The position numbers and the translations under genes are program-made. A stretch of DNA of 47,355 nt from Bacteroidota bacterium (GTDB lineage Bacteria; Bacteroidota; Bacteroidia; Chitinophagales; Chitinophagaceae), in assembly GCA_947454025.1 (NCBI GenBank), contig CANGIZ010000009.1, positions 1 through 47,355 of the forward strand, given 5' to 3'. Positions 1-7,479 of this stretch are shown here, piece by piece. Each line of letters opens with the position of its first letter. Position 1 is the first letter of the stretch. The notes under the pieces were generated by a model, which saw nothing but the letters and a program-made list of their open reading frames with translations, searched no databases and had not been told where the DNA came from.

Positions 1-33
1 CACTTTTTTGATCATTTCGATATCAAAAGCCAT
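1..33 (-). CDS. Start of a gene cut by the window edge, probably aconitate hydratase
   Basis: Only the first 11 codons are present, reading MAFDIEMIKKV on the minus strand. This opening resembles, from memory, the N-terminus of Bacteroidota aconitate hydratases, the TCA enzyme that interconverts citrate and isocitrate; 11 residues cannot prove it. An ATG start preceded by a TACCTTTG promoter box at 63-70 supports a real gene start here. The gene is divergent from the PspC gene at 157. Confidence 0.45.
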   Translation of the reverse strand, partial: MAFDIEMIKKV

Positions 34-62
34 AGTTGTAAATTTTGGTGTTAAAACTGCTG

Positions 63-70
63 CAAAGGTA
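63..70 (-). promoter_or_regulatory. -7 promoter box for the gene at 33..1
   Basis: The minus strand reads TACCTTTG, an exact match to the Bacteroidetes -7 consensus TAnnTTTG. It ends 29 bases before the ATG at 33, a usual 5' leader length. A TTTG sits 24 bases upstream on the minus strand, slightly too far for an ideal -33 element. Confidence 0.5.
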
Positions 71-125
71 AGCCAAAATGCACCTCGACGCTATCAAAAA
101 ATACACTTTATGTCCACTTTTTTGT

Positions 126-133
126 TAGATTTG
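126..133 (+). promoter_or_regulatory. -7 promoter box for the PspC gene
   Basis: TAGATTTG matches TAnnTTTG and ends 23 bases before the ATG at 157. No clear TTTG lies 19-21 bases upstream, so only the -7 element is supported. Confidence 0.45.
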
Positions 134-156
134 GGGTACTAATAAACCCGGTTACA

Positions 157-375
157 ATGGAAAAAATGCGCGATTTTTTAGAATTACATGCTTTTGGTGT
201 TTGTTCAGCCCTGGGAGAACGATTGGGGGTTGCTAGCTCTAAGATCCGTATGTGGTTTATCTACATTTCCTTTTTAACCTTTGGGTCACCGGTGATTGTA
301 TATATGGTATTGGCTTTTGTACGAAGTATTAAGCATTACATATTACTAGGAAAGAGAAATCCCCTAAAATATTAA
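157..375 (+). CDS. Small PspC-domain membrane protein
   Basis: A 72-residue protein made of a single PspC-type domain. The family hallmark is visible: a GVCSALGERLGV segment (residues 14-25), then K-I-R, then one hydrophobic stretch (about 33-55) with a G-x-P-x-x-x-Y pattern, and a short basic tail. PspC proteins sit in the inner membrane; in enterobacteria they are part of the phage-shock envelope-stress response, but stand-alone copies in Bacteroidota have no settled role. The gene is monocistronic, with its own -7 box, and runs convergently toward kdsA across a 65-bp gap without a clear terminator. The family call is good; the function is unknown. Confidence 0.75.
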   Translation: MEKMRDFLELHAFGVCSALGERLGVASSKIRMWFIYISFLTFGSPVIVYMVLAFVRSIKHYILLGKRNPLKY

Positions 376-440
376 ATTAATAATAATCTAGAGGATTGAT
401 TTATAAAATGAGTTAATTACTTAACTATACTTTACGCAAT

Positions 441-1265
441 TTATATAACCGCTTTTCTTAAGCGTACTAATTTCTCTAATAAAGGTGCTAATAATTCTAA
501 TCTTAACATATTCGCACCATCACTTTTTGCGACTGCTGGGTTGGGATGCGTTTCAATGAATAATCCATCAGCACCAGTTGCAATAGCTGCTTTTGCAATG
601 GTTTCAATTAATGCAGGATTGCCACCAGTTACGCCACTTGTTTGATTGGGTTGTTGTAAGGAGTGGGTACAATCCATAATTACAGGTACATTATTTTCCG
701 CCATGGCAGGAATATTTCTGTAATCCACTACTAAGTCTTGATAACCAAATGTATTACCACGCTCAGTTAACATGATTTTATCGTTGCCAGCTAATTTAAT
801 TTTATCTACTGCAAATTTCATTGAAGCGCCACTTAAGAATTGTCCTTTTTTTACGTTTACAATTTTACCGGTTTCTGCGGCTGCGATTAATAAGTCGGTT
901 TGACGACATAAAAATGCAGGAATTTGTAAAATATCAATAAACTGTGCCGCAACGGCTGCCTCGTCATGTGCATGAATATCTGATGTAGTAGGAACTTTAA
1001 ATTTTGCACCTACTTTTTTTATTAACTCCATACCCGTATCGTCACCGATGCCAGTAAATGAATTCGCACTGGTGCGATTGGCTTTTCTATAACTTGCTTT
1101 AAATACATAAGGGATACCTAGGTTCTTACAAATTGTAGACACTTTTTCGCCAATCTCCATAACAAGATCTTCGCTTTCAACAACGCAGGGACCTGCGATT
1201 AAGAAAAAATTATTTGCGTCGTATTGCTGATGCTTAAAATGGTCTTGTAAATAAGTAGGGATCAT
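441..1265 (-). CDS. kdsA: 3-deoxy-8-phosphooctulonate synthase (KDO-8-P synthase)
   Basis: A 274-residue cytoplasmic enzyme that condenses phosphoenolpyruvate with arabinose 5-phosphate to give KDO-8-phosphate, the first step toward the KDO of lipopolysaccharide. It has the family signatures GPCVVESE near the N-terminus, FKASYRKANRTS, the TTSDIH strand, LTERG, and near the C-terminus FIETHPNP followed by the SDG segment. The length is normal. The ATG at 1265 is chosen as start: a longer frame would begin with TTG at 1298, but the promoter box TACCTTTG at 1286-1293 lies inside that extension. It shows this is a Gram-negative, LPS-making organism. The downstream neighbour is the convergent PspC gene. 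Confidence 0.96.
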   Translation of the reverse strand: MIPTYLQDHFKHQQYDANNFFLIAGPCVVESEDLVMEIGEKVSTICKNLGIPYVFKASYRKANRTSANSFTGIGDDTGMELIKKVGAKFKVPTTSDIHAHDEAAVAAQFIDILQIPAFLCRQTDLLIAAAETGKIVNVKKGQFLSGASMKFAVDKIKLAGNDKIMLTERGNTFGYQDLVVDYRNIPAMAENNVPVIMDCTHSLQQPNQTSGVTGGNPALIETIAKAAIATGADGLFIETHPNPAVAKSDGANMLRLELLAPLLEKLVRLRKAVI

Positions 1266-1285
1266 GTTTATTGTATTTGCGTTTA

Positions 1286-1293
1286 CAAAGGTA
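1286..1293 (-). promoter_or_regulatory. -7 promoter box for kdsA
   Basis: The minus strand reads TACCTTTG, matching TAnnTTTG, and ends 20 bases before the kdsA ATG at 1265. Its position decides the kdsA start, because it overlaps the upstream TTG-initiated extension of the frame. Confidence 0.55.
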
Positions 1294-1322
1294 CGCAAAA
1301 TACTAAACAGGTTGGCTAGGTG

Positions 1323-2078
1323 TTAAAATCTTACTCCCAAAGTAATGCCAGCACCTCTCAATCCGGCCCAAGGGCCATCGGTATTGGTAACGATACTATT
1401 GCCTGAAACGATGGTGTTTAAATGAAATGGGTTGGCCTTGGTTTGGTCTATTGTGGACTTAAGTGCAGCTAATGCAATGGCAGGAGTGCCAGCAGGTGCA
1501 TCAAATTGTAGCTTCCCATTGGAGCTCCCATAATGTCCTCCAATCATCCACACATCCAATACCAGTTTTGTGAGCAACTGAAATTGCATACCAAAATAGG
1601 CCCCGACGCTTTGAGAACGAATGGTACCACTTAATAAAGCAGTAGGAGGGTGTACAGGAACAGTTACATTGCCCACTTGTACATTATAGGTGTAGTTAAT
1701 TGGTACGTCTACTTCCATATTACCAAATCGAGCATAAGGTGCTATATAAAACCCTGACATTTTTTGAATGCCTAAATAAAACCTGCTTTCAATGGTAATG
1801 GCATTGTTAGCTACTTTGAAATTGTTGAAATCTATATTGGGGTTATCAATAAAGTTTTTTGCTAAGGCTTGTAATGGTAAAACTCTTTTTGGCATTGTAG
1901 AATAACTTGCCGAAATAGACATAAAGTGGTTTAAACTTTTTTCAAAAGTTAAATTATAATTCTGCAAAGCATCTGCCGATAAATTAGTTTTTAAAATATG
2001 GTCGCCGCCAATTAAACTTTGCGCATGAATGTGGTTCGTGAAAATAAACAACAATGCGAAGCCAATAATTCTTTTCAT
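1323..2078 (-). CDS. Outer-membrane beta-barrel protein, DUF3575-like
   Basis: A 251-residue exported protein. Residues 1-19 form a signal peptide ending HIHAQ. After cleavage comes an ILKTNLSADAL segment typical of the DUF3575 barrel family, then alternating hydrophobic/aromatic strands (for example the FYIAPYARFGN and VGAYFGMQFQLL regions) and a terminal GITLGVRF strand ending in Phe, as outer-membrane barrels do. Ligand and role are unknown. It lies 43 bp downstream of rrf2 on the same strand, so it may be read through from that unit; no TAnnTTTG box was found in the gap. The barrel call is firm, the DUF3575 assignment moderate. Confidence 0.7.
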   Translation of the reverse strand: MKRIIGFALLFIFTNHIHAQSLIGGDHILKTNLSADALQNYNLTFEKSLNHFMSISASYSTMPKRVLPLQALAKNFIDNPNIDFNNFKVANNAITIESRFYLGIQKMSGFYIAPYARFGNMEVDVPINYTYNVQVGNVTVPVHPPTALLSGTIRSQSVGAYFGMQFQLLTKLVLDVWMIGGHYGSSNGKLQFDAPAGTPAIALAALKSTIDQTKANPFHLNTIVSGNSIVTNTDGPWAGLRGAGITLGVRF

Positions 2079-2121
2079 TGAATAATTATTTAATTCTAAA
2101 AAATGAATAGCGATAGGGGCA

Positions 2122-2535
2122 CTATTTGTTGACGTATAAATCCGCCACTGTTCTTTTATCTAAAACTGCCAAAGTATTGTCTCTCACTTCCACCATTACT
2201 TTATTAATACCACAAATTTTTTCGTTACAGTCCTCGCATTTTTTGTAAAAATTTAAACTTACACAAGGTAATAATGCGATTGGGCCTTCGACGGTTCTGA
2301 AAATTGCAGATAGCTTAATATTACTTGGATCTACAGCGAATAAATACCCTCCATTTTTTCCTTTTTTACTTTCTAAAAAACCTGCTTTCTTTAATTCAAG
2401 CAAAATATTTTCTAAAAATTTAAGTGGGATATTTTTTGCTTCGGCAATCTCCGCAATAAGGATCGGTGACTCCGTTTGCTTCCCTACCATGTAGGATAAA
2501 GCTTGTAATGCGTATTGGGTTTTTTTAGATAACAT
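2122..2535 (-). CDS. Rrf2-family transcriptional regulator
   Basis: A 137-residue regulator with the Rrf2 winged-helix N-terminus (MLSKKTQYALQAL) and the wing signature KKGKNGGYL (57-65). Four cysteines at 91, 100, 103 and 108 lie where IscR, NsrR and RirA hold an iron-sulfur cluster, although the spacing differs from the IscR set, so a redox or iron sensor is plausible but not shown. It is the last gene of the parA-parB-DUF5683-dapB run: dapB ends one base before its ATG, suggesting translational coupling. No binding site could be assigned. The family is certain; the regulon is unknown. Confidence 0.88.
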   Translation of the reverse strand: MLSKKTQYALQALSYMVGKQTESPILIAEIAEAKNIPLKFLENILLELKKAGFLESKKGKNGGYLFAVDPSNIKLSAIFRTVEGPIALLPCVSLNFYKKCEDCNEKICGINKVMVEVRDNTLAVLDKRTVADLYVNK

Positions 2536-2536
2536 A

Positions 2537-3253
2537 TTATAATCCTAGAACGTCTTTCATAGTAAAGATACCACTTTTTTGTTTTGCAAATGCTGCAGCC
2601 AAAACGGCACCACTTGCAAAGCCTTTTCGAGTATGTGCGGTATGGGTAATTTCAATAGTGTCAATTGAGGAGCTGTAGGTAACAGTATGAGTGCCAGGCG
2701 CAGGATCGATGCGTTCAGAAGTAATCACTAAATCATTAGGAGATAGGGAAGGTCCATTCACCCATTGCTTTTTTCTTCCAATATTAGACAATATTTGTTC
2801 TGCTAAGGAAATGGCTGTGCCACTTGGAGCATCTTTCTTTTCAGTATGATGTAATTCTACCATAGATACATCATAATCGCTATAAGGCTCCATTAATTTC
2901 GCTAATTGCTTGTTCACCTCAAAGAACAAATTCACGCCAATACTATAATTACTACTATATATAATACAGCCATTTTTTGCTTGACAGGCAGCTTGCACTT
3001 CCTCCCATTTTTCAAGCCATCCTGTAGATCCGCTTACAACCGGAATGCCAAATTGAATACATTTCATTACATTTTCAAAAGCACTATGTGGTCCTGTAAA
3101 TTCAATAGCTACATCGGCTTTTTGTATATTTTCTTGAGTGAACTCATGGCTATTTTGAACATCAATTTTTAATACAATTTCATGTCCTTTTGCCAACGCA
3201 ATTTCTTCAATTGCCTTACCCATTTTGCCATATCCGATTAGTGCGATTTTCAT
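2537..3253 (-). CDS. dapB: 4-hydroxy-tetrahydrodipicolinate reductase
   Basis: A 238-residue cytoplasmic enzyme of the lysine/diaminopimelate pathway; it reduces 4-hydroxy-tetrahydrodipicolinate with NAD(P)H. It shows the N-terminal nucleotide-binding GYGKMGKAI (7-15), EFTGPH, SSNYSIGVNLF, the catalytic ELHHTEKKDAPSGTA segment, and the substrate-binding HTARKGFASGAV-like C-terminal region. It is at the short end for the family, as is common in Bacteroidota. The ATG follows the DUF5683 stop by 14 bp and the stop precedes rrf2 by one base. Adjacency to parAB and DUF5683 is a known Bacteroidota arrangement. Confidence 0.96.
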   Translation of the reverse strand: MKIALIGYGKMGKAIEEIALAKGHEIVLKIDVQNSHEFTQENIQKADVAIEFTGPHSAFENVMKCIQFGIPVVSGSTGWLEKWEEVQAACQAKNGCIIYSSNYSIGVNLFFEVNKQLAKLMEPYSDYDVSMVELHHTEKKDAPSGTAISLAEQILSNIGRKKQWVNGPSLSPNDLVITSERIDPAPGTHTVTYSSSIDTIEITHTAHTRKGFASGAVLAAAFAKQKSGIFTMKDVLGL

Positions 3254-3267
3254 ATGCGTCCCTTAAA

Positions 3268-3840
3268 TTATTTTGTATGAGTGCTTCTTAAATGCAATTG
3301 TAAAGATAAACCGGTTTGTTGAAATTGCGGAAGTACTGTAGGTTGTATGCGCATGGATAAATCAGAATTAATATTAAATTCCTTTAAATGCCCCGACACC
3401 GTTGCATCTACTACGTTAAGGCCCCAACCCAATAACATCCATAATACCGAGTAGTCCCTATCTTTTCTAAAAATATTGCGATAGCTCTGTAAAGAACCGA
3501 TGGTTAAATTTTTCAATGTGGGATCAATTTTTGCCAAATCCGAAGGATCTCCATTTGCTGCTTTATATTTTGCTTGGTATGCAAATTTGGTTTTCAAATA
3601 CATGTCGTTATTGTAAACATAGGTTGCAGCAGGGATAGCTAAAACTCCATATACAATGGGGATTTTCCAATATTGTTTGTTGTAAGCTTGGCCGAGTCCT
3701 GGCAGGATCGCTGAATACCTTGTTGCGAGCCTTGGATTATGATGACGAAGGGTGTCGGCACGTTTTAAGTAGGCTGAATCTTGGCTCCAACTTGCTTGCT
3801 GAAAAAATACCAGCAAAGTAAAAACTAATATATAGCGCAT
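3268..3840 (-). CDS. DUF5683 membrane-associated protein
   Basis: A 190-residue protein of the Bacteroidota family DUF5683. The start at 3840 is preferred over an in-frame ATG at 3867: it places a clean signal peptide (MRYILVFTLLVFF...SWSQ) at the N-terminus, and it lies one base after the parB stop, whereas the longer form overlaps parB. The family core is visible: YSAILPGLGQAYNKQYWKIP, a hydrophobic GVLAIPAATYVY segment, the YRNIFRKDRDYSVLWMLLGWGLNVVDA region, and a C-terminal barrel-like strand (SLQLHLR). It is probably envelope-located; the function is unknown. Position between parB and dapB is conserved in the phylum, as recalled. Confidence 0.8.
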   Translation of the reverse strand: MRYILVFTLLVFFQQASWSQDSAYLKRADTLRHHNPRLATRYSAILPGLGQAYNKQYWKIPIVYGVLAIPAATYVYNNDMYLKTKFAYQAKYKAANGDPSDLAKIDPTLKNLTIGSLQSYRNIFRKDRDYSVLWMLLGWGLNVVDATVSGHLKEFNINSDLSMRIQPTVLPQFQQTGLSLQLHLRSTHTK

Positions 3841-3841
3841 A

Positions 3842-4759
3842 CTAGCTAATGCTAACTTGCATTGCATCTAAAATCGTATTTAAACCATTGATATCTTGGT
3901 AAGAAATAGTAATACTTCCACTTCCATTTTTTTGTTGTTGCAGCACTACTTTTGCCGATAAATGACTTGCTAATTTATCTTCTAATTTTTTATAAACAGG
4001 AGAGAGTTCATTTTTCTTAGGTTGCTTTTGTGTTTTGCCACTTGCACTGTTCATCTTTTTTACCAACTCTTCAGTTTGACGAACCGTTAATCCTTTTTCT
4101 ATAATTTCTTTGAAAAGGAATAATTGTTGGTCAATTTCTTTCCCAATTAATATTTTCGCCAAGCTCACACTGAGTGTGCCTTTGCGCACTGCAGCCTGAA
4201 TGGCAGGCGGCAAATCTAATAAACGAATGTAGTTGGCAACCGTTGAACGATCCTTGCCCATACGCTCCGAAACTTTCTCTTGCGTATAGTTTAACTCTTG
4301 CATCATTCTTTGGTAGCTCAATGCAACTTCAATTTCATTTAAGTCTACTCTTTGTAAGTTCTCTAACAAAGCTAACTCCAATAATTCTTGGTCGTTGCCT
4401 TGTCGAACATACGCTGGAATATCAGCCAGGCCAGCTAATTTAGCAGCACGGAATCTTCTTTCTCCGGCAATCAATTGATATTTGCCATTGGGTAGTAAGG
4501 CAACTGTTATAGGTTGAATGATATCATGCAACTTAATTGAATGTCTTAATTCTTGTAAAGCAATTTCATCAAAATCCTTTCGGGGATTTTTAGGGTTTAC
4601 TTGAATGTCACTTAATGGAATTCGGTTTGTAGCAACAGCCTTTTCAATAGTTGCAGTCTCCACCTTACCTGCTGGATTTTTATATTCAGCGTGTATATTT
4701 TTTAAAAGAGAACCAAGCCCTTTTCCAATCAAATCTTTATTCGGAGTACTCTTGCTCAT
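3842..4759 (-). CDS. parB: Chromosome-partitioning protein ParB
   Basis: A 305-residue ParB/Spo0J homologue. It has a basic N-terminal tail with the ParA-activating GKGLGSLL motif (13-20), then the CTP-binding NPKNPRKDF (55-63) and GERRFRAAKLAGL (99-111) motifs, a helix-turn-helix region (about 153-180, TQEKVSERMGKDRSTVANYI), and a C-terminal dimerisation domain after a Lys/Gln-rich linker. ParB loads on parS sites near the origin, spreads as a CTP-dependent clamp, and acts with ParA in origin segregation. The gene starts two bases after parA ends. No parS-like palindrome was recognised in this window. Confidence 0.96.
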   Translation of the reverse strand: MSKSTPNKDLIGKGLGSLLKNIHAEYKNPAGKVETATIEKAVATNRIPLSDIQVNPKNPRKDFDEIALQELRHSIKLHDIIQPITVALLPNGKYQLIAGERRFRAAKLAGLADIPAYVRQGNDQELLELALLENLQRVDLNEIEVALSYQRMMQELNYTQEKVSERMGKDRSTVANYIRLLDLPPAIQAAVRKGTLSVSLAKILIGKEIDQQLFLFKEIIEKGLTVRQTEELVKKMNSASGKTQKQPKKNELSPVYKKLEDKLASHLSAKVVLQQQKNGSGSITISYQDINGLNTILDAMQVSIS

Positions 4760-4761
4760 GT

Positions 4762-5562
4762 TTAATCTATTATTCGCTCGGCATTACTCATATTGGTCAT
4801 GCCATTTTTTTGTAAAATTTCTTTTGCCAAGTTTAAGTAATTCACTGTTCCTTTACTGTCCGCGTCATATAAGATAACGGGCTTACCCACACTTGGGGCT
4901 TCACTTAAACGGGTATTGCGATGGATAATGGTAGCAAAAACCATATCGTCGAAATGCTTACGTACTTCACTTACTACTTGGTTGCTTAAACGTAAACGAC
5001 CATCGTACATAGTCATTAATATTCCTTCAATTTGTAAGTCCGGATTTAATCGGCTTTGTACAATCTTTACGGTATTTAATAATTTACCTAATCCTTCCAA
5101 TGCAAAAAACTCACACTGAACAGGAACAATCACACTATTTGATGCTACAAGTGCATTCACTGTAATTAAACCAAGCGAAGGCAAACAATCAATGATAATA
5201 AAATCATATTGGTCTTGCAATGGCGCTAATAATTCCTTTAACACATTTTCACGGTTAGGGAAGTTCACTAATTCAATTTCGGCACCAACAAGGTCAATAT
5301 GCGAAGGAATTAAATCCAAATGAGGTATCTCTGTTTTAAGGATAATATCGTTTAATGGAGTATGGTTAATCATTCCATCATACAAGCTCGTAGTAATATT
5401 ATGCAAATCAAATCCTACACCCGTGGTGCTATTGGCTTGAGGGTCTGCATCAATCAAAAGTGTTCGGTATTCCAATACAGCTAAACTCGCTGCAATATTG
5501 ATCGCAGAGGTAGTTTTGCCTACACCCCCTTTTTGATTCGCAATTCCAATTATTCTTGCCAT
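4762..5562 (-). CDS. parA: Chromosome-partitioning ATPase ParA (Soj)
   Basis: A 266-residue deviant-Walker ATPase. The [14 protein letters not shown] motif follows directly after the start ([10 protein letters not shown]), with DADPQANST (Walker A') and [12 protein letters not shown] (Walker B) in order; there is no N-terminal DNA-binding extension, so this is the short chromosomal Soj type. It binds DNA non-specifically as an ATP dimer and drives ParB-parS segregation. The ATG at 5562 is chosen over a TTG at 5589, because the promoter box at 5587-5594 overlaps the longer version. It is the first gene of the parA-parB-DUF5683-dapB-rrf2 unit. Confidence 0.96.
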   Translation of the reverse strand: MARIIGIANQKGGVGKTTSAINIAASLAVLEYRTLLIDADPQANSTTGVGFDLHNITTSLYDGMINHTPLNDIILKTEIPHLDLIPSHIDLVGAEIELVNFPNRENVLKELLAPLQDQYDFIIIDCLPSLGLITVNALVASNSVIVPVQCEFFALEGLGKLLNTVKIVQSRLNPDLQIEGILMTMYDGRLRLSNQVVSEVRKHFDDMVFATIIHRNTRLSEAPSVGKPVILYDADSKGTVNYLNLAKEILQKNGMTNMSNAERIID

Positions 5563-5586
5563 AAAATAGGTATCCTTAATTTCTTC

Positions 5587-5594
5587 CAAAAATA
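5587..5594 (-). promoter_or_regulatory. -7 promoter box for the parA operon
   Basis: The minus strand reads TATTTTTG, matching TAnnTTTG, and ends 24 bases before the parA ATG at 5562. It is the mirror image of the plus-strand box at 5608-5615, and the two form the arms of an inverted repeat. Confidence 0.5.
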
Positions 5595-5607
5595 AGGCTT
5601 TTGGCCC

Positions 5608-5615
5608 TATTTTTG
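5608..5615 (+). promoter_or_regulatory. -7 promoter box for the metallophosphoesterase gene
   Basis: TATTTTTG matches TAnnTTTG and ends 16 bases before the ATG at 5632. It is divergent from, and nearly symmetric with, the parA box, so the two promoters share about 30 bp. Confidence 0.45.
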
Positions 5616-5631
5616 TGCTTTAAATCCCTAT

Positions 5632-6867
5632 ATGAGAAACCCCCTTTTTATTTCAATTTTGCTCTTGGTATTGATTATTATTGATTTCTACATCTACCAG
5701 GTCATAAAAAACCTATTGCAAGGCAGTGGTTCGGGGCTTAAGTCGGCGATAAGCATCCTTTATTGGAGCTTTTGCCTAATTAGTTTGGGTTCATTTTTGC
5801 TATTTCCATTTTTAAATAACCCCTATTTTAGGCAATATATATTTTCAATGAGTATGGGTTGGATGTTCACCCAGCTATTGATGGCCCTTGTTTTTCTGAT
5901 TGACGATATCCGTCGTGGTACTTTTTGGACCTTGGGCAAAATCACTTCATATACTGGAGCACAATTCATTAGTACAGAAAATGGCATTCCAAGATCCGCT
6001 TTTTTAAGTTGGTTAGGAGTGGGCATGGCTTCATCTTTATTCTTTTCATTGGTATATGGTTTTGGCAATAAATACAATTACCGAGTAATCAAAAAGAAGA
6101 TTGCTTTAAAAGGATTGCCTTCGGCTTTTAAGGGATTTAAAATTATTCATATCAGTGACATTCACAGCGGAAGTTTACAAGATCATGCTGCAGTTCAAAA
6201 AGGAATTGACCTCATCAAAGCACAACAAGCAGACTTGGTTTTATTTACAGGTGATTTAGTAAATGACAGAGCTACCGAGATGCATAGTTGGATGGATACA
6301 TTTAGTCAAATTAAAGCTCCGCATGGTGTATTTAGTACTTTAGGCAATCATGATTATGGCGATTACGTGCAATGGGAAAACCCAGTAGCCAAACAGCAAA
6401 ACTTGCAGGATCTAATGCAAGTGCATGCGAATTTGGGCTGGAAATTAATGATGAATGAAAATGTAAAGATTGAAAAAGAAGGGTCATATATTCAGTTGGT
6501 AGGCATTGAAAATTGGGGAGCAAAAGCACGTTTTCCTAAATATGGAAAAATGGACAAAGCTATGACAGGAGTGCATCCCGATGATCCTATTATTTTAATG
6601 AGTCATGATCCTAGCCATTGGGAAGCGGAGGTTATTCCAAAATATCCACAAGTACAACTCATGCTTGCAGGTCATACCCATGGAATGCAATTTGGTTTAG
6701 AGAATCCTTATTTTAAATGGAGTCCAGTTCAGTGGGTGTATAAACAATGGGCAGGTATTTATAAAAATGGAACACAGCAGTTGTATGTAAACCGTGGATT
6801 TGGATTTTTAGGTTACCCAGGAAGGGTAGGCATTTTGCCAGAAATTACGTTAATTGAATTAGTGTAA
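5632..6867 (+). CDS. Membrane-anchored metallophosphoesterase
   Basis: A 411-residue calcineurin-type phosphoesterase with about four N-terminal hydrophobic segments (about 5-25, 40-60, 76-91, 122-143), and then a catalytic domain. The dinuclear-metal motifs are complete and in order: DIH (176-178), GDLVND (207-212), GNHD (238-241), SHD (324-326) and GHTHG (347-351). This matches the YkuE/YaeI-like branch; relatives act on UDP-2,3-diacylglucosamine-type or other phosphodiesters, but the substrate here cannot be told. The gene is divergent from parA with an overlapping promoter region and is followed after a 21-bp homopolymer spacer by a porin-like gene. Confidence 0.88.
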   Translation: MRNPLFISILLLVLIIIDFYIYQVIKNLLQGSGSGLKSAISILYWSFCLISLGSFLLFPFLNNPYFRQYIFSMSMGWMFTQLLMALVFLIDDIRRGTFWTLGKITSYTGAQFISTENGIPRSAFLSWLGVGMASSLFFSLVYGFGNKYNYRVIKKKIALKGLPSAFKGFKIIHISDIHSGSLQDHAAVQKGIDLIKAQQADLVLFTGDLVNDRATEMHSWMDTFSQIKAPHGVFSTLGNHDYGDYVQWENPVAKQQNLQDLMQVHANLGWKLMMNENVKIEKEGSYIQLVGIENWGAKARFPKYGKMDKAMTGVHPDDPIILMSHDPSHWEAEVIPKYPQVQLMLAGHTHGMQFGLENPYFKWSPVQWVYKQWAGIYKNGTQQLYVNRGFGFLGYPGRVGILPEITLIELV

Positions 6868-6886
6868 CCCCCCCCCAAAAAAAAAA
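6868..6886 (+). repeat. C9 then A10 homopolymer tract between two genes
   Basis: Immediately after the stop codon at 6865-6867 come nine C residues (6868-6876), then ten A residues (6877-6886), TT and the next ATG. The tract occupies the ribosome-binding position of the porin-like gene. Such runs are prone to slipped-strand length change and also to sequencing error. Confidence 0.85.
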
Positions 6887-6888
6887 TT

Positions 6889-7479
6889 ATGAAAAAATAT
6901 ATTTGCATCGTATTTATTTGTTTTTGTTTTGTTAATGTAAATGCACAGGATAAGTTTAGTTTAGGTATCAAAGTGGGACAGAATTTCTCTAATGTAAATT
7001 CGGTAGCAGTGGACCATAATACCGCTTCTTATCATGGAGGGGTTAATTTACGTTTCGGCATCAATGAAAAGTTTGGAATTGCACCTGAACTTCTTTTGTC
7101 ACAAACTAAATTGGAAACTAATCCAAGTATTGTAGATGTAATGGGCAATAATAATTTACAACCCGAAACCTATCATTTAAATTACTTGTCCATTCCATTA
7201 TTGGTAGAATACAAGCCTGTAAAAAGTTTTGCAATTCAAGCAGGACCTCAATACAGTATTTTGTTGGACCAAAAAAAAGATGGGGTAGGCAATGCAACTA
7301 TGGCATTTAAAAGTGGCGAATTTGCATTTGTGGGAGGTGCTAAATTAGACCTTGGTGGCTTTTTCTTATATGGCAGGTATGTAGTTGGCTTGCAAAACAT
7401 AAATGAATTGCAAGACCAAACCAAATGGAAAACAACGCAATGGCAATTAGGAGTAGGAATGTCCTTACTTCAATTTTAG
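6889..7479 (+). CDS. Porin-family outer-membrane beta-barrel protein
   Basis: A 196-residue exported protein. The signal peptide is MKKYICIVFICFCFVNVNAQ. The mature part begins FSLGIKVGQNFSN, the usual first strand of the PorT-like/OMP_b-brl_2 family, and continues with strands such as FGIAPELLLSQ, SIPLLVEYKP, FAIQAGPQYS and a terminal WQLGVGMSLLQF ending in Phe. Small barrels of this kind are abundant in Bacteroidota, mostly with unknown roles. Its translation start lies right behind the C9A10 tract, with no Shine-Dalgarno-like sequence. Its last 15 bases overlap the convergent DUF4954 gene. Confidence 0.8.
   Translation: MKKYICIVFICFCFVNVNAQDKFSLGIKVGQNFSNVNSVAVDHNTASYHGGVNLRFGINEKFGIAPELLLSQTKLETNPSIVDVMGNNNLQPETYHLNYLSIPLLVEYKPVKSFAIQAGPQYSILLDQKKDGVGNATMAFKSGEFAFVGGAKLDLGGFFLYGRYVVGLQNINELQDQTKWKTTQWQLGVGMSLLQF

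Noticed and set aside
1266..1298. Longer kdsA beginning at TTG (1298)
   Set aside because: The extension contains the TACCTTTG promoter box, and family proteins start near MIPTYL; the ATG at 1265 is better.
5563..5589. Longer parA beginning at TTG (5589)
   Set aside because: It overlaps the promoter box at 5587-5594; the Walker motif follows the ATG at 5562 at the usual distance.
2079..5631. parS sites near parAB
   Set aside because: I looked for a TGTTnCACGTGnAACA-like palindrome and found none here or elsewhere in the window.
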